64,000 nt of DNA from Camillea tinctor (taxonomy: Eukaryota; Ascomycota; Sordariomycetes; Xylariales; Xylariaceae), in assembly GCA_022578605.1 (NCBI GenBank), contig MU394070.1:496001-560000 (forward strand). The letters are read 5' to 3'. The notes under the pieces are model-generated. The model did no database searches and was not told the DNA's origin. It was given only the letters and a program-made list of their open reading frames with translations. The translations under genes and the position numbers were made by a program. Below, one piece after another: positions 56,836 to 64,000 of the stretch (its first letter is position 1; each line of letters begins with the position of its first letter).

Positions 56836-57581
56836 AAAAAAAAATAGTTAGTTAAATTACAATGAAATTTAAACCTATTATATTAATATTTTACACTAAT
56901 GTTTGCCAAGTGCTTAACCACTGCGCTATGTGGCCTTAAATAAAGAAGTGTTAACAATAAAAAGTATATAAGTTAACAATAGCTACTTTATTAAATAAAA
57001 AAGTATTAGCAATAAAAAATATGTAAGTTAACAATAGTACCTTATAAAAAGCTACTTTATAAAAAACTACTTTATAAAAAAAAATATTAACAATAATAAA
57101 GCTAATTATTAATAATAGTTACTTTATTAATAAAGCTATTAGCAATAAATATTTTAATTATTAATATTACTATTTAGCTAATACTTAACTACTTAATAGC
57201 TTTATTTGCAATATTACTTTAAAATGTTAACAAAGTAGGTATATATGCTAGCAATTAGCCGGCAATAATATAGGTGCTTAGCGAAAAGTTTCGCCGATAA
57301 TGTTTTTATTAGCTATAAAATAGCCAATAAAAAGTGTATGTGCCTTGAAAAAAAGGATGGTTAGTTAGACCACAATGAAATTCGAACCTATTACATTAGT
57401 ATTCCACACTAATGTTTGCCAAGCGCTTAACCACTGCGCCATGTGGCCTAAAATAGCTAATAAAAAGTATGTATGCTTTAAAAAAAAAGATAATTAATTA
57501 AACTACAATGAAATTCAAACCTATTACATTAATATTTTATACTAATGTCTGCTAAGCGCTTAACCACTGCGCTATATGGCT
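56836..57581 (-). mobile_element. Nest of SINE 5' parts with three heads
   Basis: tRNA-like heads at about 56855-56935, 57368-57448 and 57500-57581, all on the minus strand. The middle one has a 430 bp body with hairpins and tandem repeats but no tail. The outer ones are short. The middle head keeps GGTTCGAA in the B box. The arrangement fits repeated insertion of the family into itself. Confidence 0.7.
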
Positions 57582-57951
57582 AATAAATTATTTAAAACAA
57601 CAATTAAAATAATGCTATTAATGTAAAAAATAATTAATATTTTAACTTTTTATAAAAAGTTAAATATTTTTTTATTAAAAGTATTAAATTTTTAATACTT
57701 ATTAATAATAAAAGTAAATTTTAAAAGTAATTTAAAAAAAAATAAAGCTATAAATAATAAATATAATAGTTTTTTATATTTATATTTAATTTTTTTAATA
57801 AATGCTAGTTTAAAGCTTTTTTTTTATTTTATAAAAAAAATAGTAAAAATTATTAAATATAAAAACTAATTTAAATATTTTTTAATTAACTTAGTTTTTT
57901 ACTTAAATAAATTTAAAATATAAAATATTTACGTTAATTAAAAGTTTATAA

Positions 57952-59565
57952 CAGGGTTGTGATAAAAAACTTTAGTTTTTAGTTTTTTTTTAGTTACTAA
58001 CTAATTTAGTTAGTTTTAACTACAGGACCCACTAATTACAGTAGTTTTAGTCAGCCTATTAGCTAACTTATGTAGTTTTTAGTTAAAGTGCTAATTAACT
58101 CATGTAGTTTTAGTTAAGGCTTTAACTAACTACAAACTATATGAGTTAGTCGAGTTAGTAACTATAAAAAACTAAAAACTACAAAAATAGCCCCATTTTT
58201 CTTAAAAATAATAGTTTAATACTATATTTAATATAATAAATTAAATTTAGATTTTATATAACCTATTTTATAAAAAGTATTATTTTATATTAAATATATA
58301 GTAAGTTATTTAATTTTTTAATTTAAAGTATATTAAAAATTATAATTATATATAAAAAACATTTAAATTTATTAACGTTATAACTTTTTTAATTTAATTA
58401 ATAAAATTATATTTTTTATAAAATAATTTATATAAATAATAATAATGATAATAATATATTTTACGTCCAGGGCGGGCGATGAAACTAATTAACTAATTAG
58501 CTATTTATAACCTTAAGCTTATATAAACTATAGAACGACTAAAGTAAAAAGCTTATACTTTTATACTTGCGTGTTAAAATTTACATAGAAAATCTTTTGC
58601 GCTATTAGCGCTTTACTATTAATTAGCTTTTTTTAAAGCCTTACTAATAAGTTAATTAATAATAGCACTTTATAAAAAGCCACCTTATAAGAGGCTATTT
58701 TATAAAAGGTATTAGCAATAGTAAAGTTAGCGATAAAAAGTATATAAGTTAATAATAGCTACCCTATTAAATAAAAAAGTATTAGCGATAAGAAGTATAT
58801 AAGTTAACAACAGCTACTTTATTAAATAAAGAAGTATTGGCAATAAGAAATATGTAAGTTAACGATAGCTACTTTATTAAATAAAAAAGTGTTAGCGATA
58901 GGAAATATATAGGTTAACAATAATTACTTTATTAAAAAAAAGTATTAGCGATAATAAGGTTAATTAGTAATAACTACTTTATAAAAGGCTACTTTATAAA
59001 AGAAAATATTAACAATAGTGAGGTTATTAGCAATAAATACTTTATTAATAAAGCTATTAATAGTAAATATTTTATTTGCTAATATTTTTATTTTTGCTAA
59101 TATAGCTTTATTTGCAATGCTACTTTAAAATGTTAATAAAGTATGTATATATGCTGGCAATTAGCCGGCAATAATATAGGTACTTGGCAAAAAGTTTTGC
59201 CAATAATGCTTTTATTAACTATAAACAGCTAATAAAAAGTGTGTATGCTTTAAAAAAAAATAGTTAATTAAACTACAATAGGATTTAAACCTATTATATT
59301 AATATTTTATACTAATGTTTGCCAAGCGCTTAACTACTACGCTATGTGGCCATATAATTTATATAAAGCTTTAATTTAATTTATTAAATTAAATATAGTA
59401 TTAAATTATTGTTTTTAAGAAAAATAGGGCTATTTTTATAGTTTTTAGTTTTTTTATAATTACTAACTTAAATTAATGTAGTTAGTTTTAATTAGGCTAT
59501 TAACTAACTTTAGTTAGTGGGGCTAGTTAATTTAGTAACTAATTAATAACTAAATCACAACCCTG
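57952..59565. mobile_element. hAT-like fold-back (MITE-type) element
   Basis: Starts CAGGGTTGTGAT and ends ATCACAACCCTG, a perfect 12 bp terminal inverted repeat. It is flanked by the identical 8 bp GTTTATAA (57944-57951 and 59566-59573); an 8 bp duplication is diagnostic of the hAT superfamily. Without the SINE nested at 58437-59353 the element is about 680 bp. Segments near 58160-58250 and 59375-59465 are a further inverted pair, so it can fold back on itself. The left part carries repeated GTAGTTTTAGTTA-type words. It has no transposase frame, so it is non-autonomous. Confidence 0.85.
58437..59353 (-). mobile_element. SINE copy inside the hAT-like element
   Basis: About 917 bp, flanked by a perfect 14 bp duplication ATAATTTATATAAA (58423-58436 and 59354-59367). 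It holds four to five tandem-repeat units, the most in the window, and a head ending at about 59351. The duplication fixes both ends of the element and shows it is a retroposed unit. Confidence 0.85.
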
Positions 59566-59660
59566 GTTTATAATATATTAAAATAATAAAAAGCTATATT
59601 TTTTTATTTATATAATTTAATAGTTTTTTAAATAAAAAAATATTTTTTAAATTTTTTAAA

Positions 59661-60498
59661 AGCCACATAACACAGTAATTAAGCGCTTAATAAACATTAA
59701 TATAAAATACTAATATAATAAGTTTAAATCTTATTATAGTTTAACTAACTATTCCTTTTTTTAAAGCATACATACTTTTTATTAGCTATTTATAGCTAAT
59801 AAAAGCATTATTAGCAAAACTTTTCGCTAAGCACTTATATTATTATTAGCTAATTGCTAATATACATACCTTTCTCGCTAATATCCTAAAATAACACTGC
59901 AAATAAACTAAAAAAGCATTAACTAAATAAAAATGCTAACAACTAAAACATTTATTACTAATAACCTTATTAACAAAGTAATTGTTGCTAATAACCTTAC
60001 TATTGCTAACACTTCTCTTTTTATAAAGTAACTTCTTATAAAATAGCTTTTTACAAGGTACTGTTACTAACTTACATACTTCTTTATTATTAACACTTCT
60101 TTATTTAATAAAGTAACTGTCGTTAACCTACACTTCCCTATCGCCAACACCTTTCTTTAATAAAGTAGCTATTGTCGACCTATACACCTATTGCTAACCT
60201 TATTATCGCTAACACCTCCTTATAAAGTAGCCCCTTATAAAGTAGCTTTTTACAAAGTGCTATTACTAACCAACCAACCTTTAATAAAGCTTTAAAAAAA
60301 GCTAACTAATAGTAAAGCGCATTAACGCAAAAAATTTCCTATATAAATTTTTAACACGCTAATACAAAAGCATAAACCCCTTACTCCAGCCGTCCTATAA
60401 TCTATACAGGCTTAAAATATAACTAAATACCATAATAAATAATTCAACTATAAGCTCCTGCACTAAACGTTAAATATATCATTATTATCATCATCATT
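59661..60498 (+). mobile_element. SINE copy inside L3
   Basis: About 838 bp, flanked by a 12 bp duplication AAATTTTTTAAA (59649-59660 and 60499-60510). Head GCCACATAACACAGTAATTAAG, hairpins, tandem repeats, and tail AAACGTTAAATATATC with ATT/ATC units. Confidence 0.8.
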
Positions 60499-61222
60499 AA
60501 ATTTTTTAAATTTTTTATTTATATTTAATGCATTAATAAATTAAAAAATATAACATTTTTATTAAGTAATAAATATAAAACATTTTTTATTTATATAAAA
60601 AGTAAAAATTGTTTATAATTTTAACTTTTAAAAAGTTTATATTTAATTATTAAATTTTATATTAGCTTTTTATTAAATAAATAAGCTATAGCAACTTTAA
60701 AAATTATTATTAACGCTTTAATTATTTTAAAGCCATTAATTGCTATATATGTTAATATAATTAAAAGTAAAACTTTAATTATATTATTAAATGTTAATAT
60801 ATTTAATAAACGATATAAAAACTTAAAGTTTGCTTAAAATATAAAGCTTAACATTTTATTAATTATAAAAGCTATATTAACTTTGCAACTTTTTTTTACA
60901 TAAGTTAACTTATATAAAAAACAAAAAGTATAGTGTAACTTTTTAGCAAAGCTTATAAAAACTAGCTATAATAAAGCAATTAACGTTATAAAAAATTATA
61001 GCTTAAATAAACTAAATAAAAAATAATGCTTTATAGTTTTTTTAAAAAAAATATAAAAAGCAAAAAAAATTTCTTTATTTTTTTAATACGTAAGTATAAA
61101 AAGCAACTTCCTTATTTTAGCCGTTTTATAGTTTATATAAGCTTAAAGTGTAATTAAATACTTATTAGTAAATAGTTTAATTTTAAGCTTTTGCATTAAA
61201 TGTTGAATATATTATTATTATT

Positions 61223-61966
61223 GATGATGATGATGATGATGATATATTTAATGTTTAGTGCGGGAGCTTATAGCTGAACTATTTACTATGGCATTTAGTT
61301 ATACCTTGAGCCTGTATAGACTATGAGACGGCTGGAGTAAGGGGCTTTAAAGGCCCCCGTATTAGCGTGTTGAAAATTACATAAGAAATCTTCCGTGCTA
61401 GTAATGGCGCCTTACCGTGGCTAGCCTTTTTTAAGGCCTTGCTAGTGGGTTGGTCGGTGACAGCTACCCTATAGGGGGCTACCTTGTAGGGGGTGTTAGC
61501 GATAGTGGGGTTGGCGATGGTAGGTGGGTCGACGACAGCTACCCTATTGGATAGGGAGGTGTTGGCGATGGTGGGGTTGGTCGGTGACAGCCACCCTATA
61601 GGGGGCTACCCTGTGGGGGGTGTCAGCAATAGTGGGGTTGGTTGTTGGCGACGGTTACCCTGTTAGTGGGGCTATTGGCAGTGGATGTTTTGGTTGCTGG
61701 CATTTCCATTTAGCTAATGCTCCATTTACAGTGCTACTTTAAGATGTTGGCGAGGTAGGTGTGTATGCCGGCAATTAGCCGGCAATGATGTGGGTACTTG
61801 GCGAAAAGTTTCGCCGATAGTGCTTTATTGGCTATAAAATAGCCAATAAAAAGTGTTATGCCTTAGAAAAAGGGATGGTTAGTTAGACCACAATGAGATT
61901 CGAACCCATTACATTAGTATTCCACACTAATGTCTGCTAGGCGCTTAACCACTGCGCCATGTAGCC
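61223..61966 (-). mobile_element. SINE copy, full length, GC-rich, best tRNA-like head
   Basis: 744 bp in the minus orientation. The head (5' end at 61966) folds well as a tRNA acceptor (7 bp with G-U pairs), D arm (GCGC/GCGC) and T arm (5 bp with loop TTCGAAT). It has A box TGGCGCAGTGG and B box GGTTCGAATCT. The anticodon region is not standard: an 8 bp stem with loop GTGGAAT. The element sits in an ATT microsatellite (ATATTATTATTATT on both sides), which is probably the tail of L3. Confidence 0.85.
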
Positions 61967-62230
61967 ATATTATTATTATTATTATTATTGCTATTTAGTT
62001 AAAATTTAGCTATTTAATAGCTTTATTTACAGTGCTACTTTAAAATATTAATAAAGTAGGTGTATATGTTAGTAATTAGTTAGTAATAAGCTTTATTAGC
62101 TATAAATAGCTAATAAAAAGTATATATGCCTTAAAAAAATAGTTAATAAAACCATAATAAAATTTAAACTTATTATATTAATATTTTACATTAATGTTTA
62201 CTAAGCGCTTAACCACTACGCTATATAGCC
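61967..62230 (-). mobile_element. SINE 5' portion after an ATT repeat
   Basis: An ATT microsatellite, then a decayed SINE body and head (about 62150-62230) in which the boxes read GTTTAAATTT and AGTGGTTAAGCG-like. The tandem-repeat zone and tail are missing. Confidence 0.65.
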
Positions 62231-63020
62231 AATAAAATAAGGTAAAAGGTTAAAAAAGCCACATATAAAATTTCCAATTTTTAATTATAAAAATTTTATA
62301 TATTTTAAAAATTTAAGGCATTTTATAAAAAACATGTTAATTAAAACATTATAAACGTTAACGTTAACATAAAATTATTAACTTAAATATAATATTATAA
62401 ATAAAAATTTATTTTTTACAGTAATAAATAATTTTTTTTTAATTTAAGTCGTTAATTTTTAATAAAAAGCGTTAAATGCAACTAGCTTACTTAAAAAAAA
62501 ATAGTTTTAACTTACTTTTTAATTAAAAAAGTTTAAATTAAAAAGTTTATTTAATAATAATAAAATAAATTTTTTATAATTGCGTTAAAGTTAAACTTAC
62601 TGCAATATATAATGCAAAATATAACAGTATAAAGTAGTATTATAAATATATATAAAAATAAAAAAGTGCAATATTAAATATACAGCTGCGTTATATATTA
62701 AATGTTGCTATTTTTTTATTTTATTTATTAATGTTAATATTAGTTTTTATTTTATTTATATAAAGTGCTATATACCTTTTAATATATAATAATTACATTA
62801 GTTTAATTTCTAACTTTATATATAAAATAATTAATTAACTATTTATATAAACCTTTATAACTGCTATTAATTTAAATTATAAATTATTATTTTTAAAATA
62901 TATTTAATTTTTAATTATACTTAAATATTTAAACTTTTATTATAACATTAATAACATTTAAAATTAAAAAATAACCATAAAAAACTTTTATATTAACATT
63001 AAAATTTATATTTATTTCAT
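62231..63020. other. AT-rich right edge of the island
   Basis: Strongly AT-rich sequence without frames. It contains repeat Y (below) and otherwise no match I can see. Composition recovers only after 63.05 kb, inside the neighbouring gene. Confidence 0.5.
62625..62810 (+). repeat. Repeat Y, right copy
   Basis: Inverted match of 41135-41298, with a short extra segment duplicated in the middle. Together the two copies lie near opposite ends of the island. Confidence 0.55.
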
Positions 63021-64000
63021 TTAATTTGGTAATGTTTTTGTGTTTTTTAATAAATCTTTTAAAGTACTTTCTGCATAGCTGGCCTTAGCACTGTTCCTTT
63101 TTAATGCAGCCGTGCCTCCCACCATTCCCTTTTGTGATATCCACGAACTGACCCCTGATAAGAAACCCGTCGGGCTTCTTAGTTCTCCTGGGTTGGAAAA
63201 ATCAGCTGGATATAGCTGCTGTGGCGGAGACGTATTGATGCAGTCCTCAACAGAACGACCTCCCGCTAGGTTCCTCGTTATGAGATGACTTGTATCACAA
63301 TTGCAAGTTAGTCCATCACCCCCTCGTCTGTCTCCGAAAGGGGTTGTGAAGATAGAAATAATATAACCGCATATGTTATAGAGCGGCACTTATTTCAAGG
63401 TATATTTGGAAATACTTTAACTACTCACCTCCGGGAAGTTTCCGGTCTTGCGGGTTCACTGAGCAGAGAAAAATAGGGGGTATTGCTTTCGGTACGTATC
63501 GAATTCCGGGAACTGTTTAGGATCGATGCTGTAATTAAGGTTGATCTGGGTCGCAGGTGCTTATCCTGGCCCTCGTTGCTTGCCTGGGCTTCAGTACTGT
63601 TGGCACTCCCGTCTTCATCGTGACCTGAACCCGCTAGGCGGCCCCGTACGTCAGCCGCTATTTCCTCAGCTGACTGACTCTTGCCCTTGTCCTCGTCTGA
63701 TGATCGACTTGAGCTTATAATTGTCTCTAGAGTACCGTAAGCAACGCTTTTTGGACGGACAACGCTTCGCCGTTTGGTTTGTCTGGTATTCGTGTGCTCC
63801 TCATCGCTCGATATTGCTTGAAGAGTCGGACCTCCAGGTACAGGGAGCCCCGACGATGCTAATGACGCCACAAAGCCCGCTCCTGAGCCATGAGGAACGA
63901 CGTGAACCTCATACTGATTGCTAAGCGAGTATCTTGACCGAGCACAGATCTCGGCTATCCGATCGAGATGTGTGACGATATCCTCTTGCATATCCACCAT
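63021..64000 (-). CDS. 3' part of an unrecognised protein gene
   Basis: Two exons (63429 to the window end, and 63021-63288) separated by a 140 bp intron (GTGAGT donor, CTAAC branch, CAAG acceptor) that keeps frame (ETSR-SHLITRN). About 279 residues are visible. The Met at the very edge (64000) may be internal, so the gene probably continues outside. The visible start MVDMQEDIVTHLDRIAEICARSRYSLSNQYEVHV looks like a folded helical segment. The rest is Ser, Asp and Glu rich and probably disordered, with basic patches such as TKRRSVVRPK. I do not recognise a family and assign no function. The last codons run into the AT-rich island, so the C-terminus may have been altered by it. A different acceptor is possible. 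Confidence 0.6.

Larger units (their letters stand above)
57582..61222 (+). mobile_element. Long LINE-like element, copy L3, interrupted
   Basis: Segments 57582-57951, 59566-59660 and 60499-61222 align in order with L2 (about 53280-54795) and end in ATTAAATGTTGAATATATT plus ATT units. A hAT-like element and one SINE interrupt it. More decayed than L2. Confidence 0.5.

Overview
The window is nuclear DNA of a filamentous ascomycete (Pezizomycotina, most likely a Sordariomycete-type fungus). The support is short introns of 60 to 140 bp with GTRNGT donors and CTRAC-like branch points, a pentafunctional AROM gene, an NsdC-type regulator, divergently transcribed histone H3 and H4 genes with introns, and a 22 kb AT-rich block of repeats carrying heavy RIP-like C-to-T decay. 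The species cannot be named from the sequence.

Layout. Positions 1-40250 are ordinary gene-bearing DNA with long intergenic spaces. In order: a C2H2/C2HC regulator like NsdC (minus, 392-1721); the TFIIH helicase Rad3/XPD (plus, 7521-9990); the U4/U6 snRNP protein Prp3 (minus, 10532-12120), divergent from the largest RNA polymerase I subunit RPA190 (plus, 12765-18052); a divergent histone H3 / H4 pair (19456-20059 minus, 21799-22322 plus); a 7 kb gene-poor stretch; an Rpn4-like C2H2 regulator (plus, 29393-31447); and the AROM polypeptide of shikimate synthesis (minus, 35434-40247). Nearly all are conserved housekeeping genes for transcription, splicing, repair, chromatin and aromatic amino acids. 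They do not form a pathway cluster.

From about 40.7 to 63.0 kb the base composition drops sharply to AT, and I find no intact gene. The block is a nest of repeats. The dominant one is a SINE-like element of about 750 to 920 bp with a tRNA-like head (pol III A and B boxes), three hairpins, an internal tandem repeat of about 55 bp, and a 3' tail ending in an ATC/ATT microsatellite. I count about 15 heads and 14 tails in both orientations. Three copies have credible 12-14 bp target-site duplications. Longer AT-rich elements (three copies) share the SINE's last 150-300 bp, as expected of a partner LINE. A hAT-like fold-back element with 12 bp terminal inverted repeats and a perfect 8 bp target duplication sits inside one of the long elements and itself holds a SINE, which gives a relative insertion order. 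A second unclassified repeat family and an inverted pair near the two island edges complete the block.

The window ends (63021-64000, minus) in the 3' part of an unrecognised gene whose stop codon lies right at the edge of the AT-rich island. The SINE family with its presumed partner LINE is the best candidate here for something undescribed.
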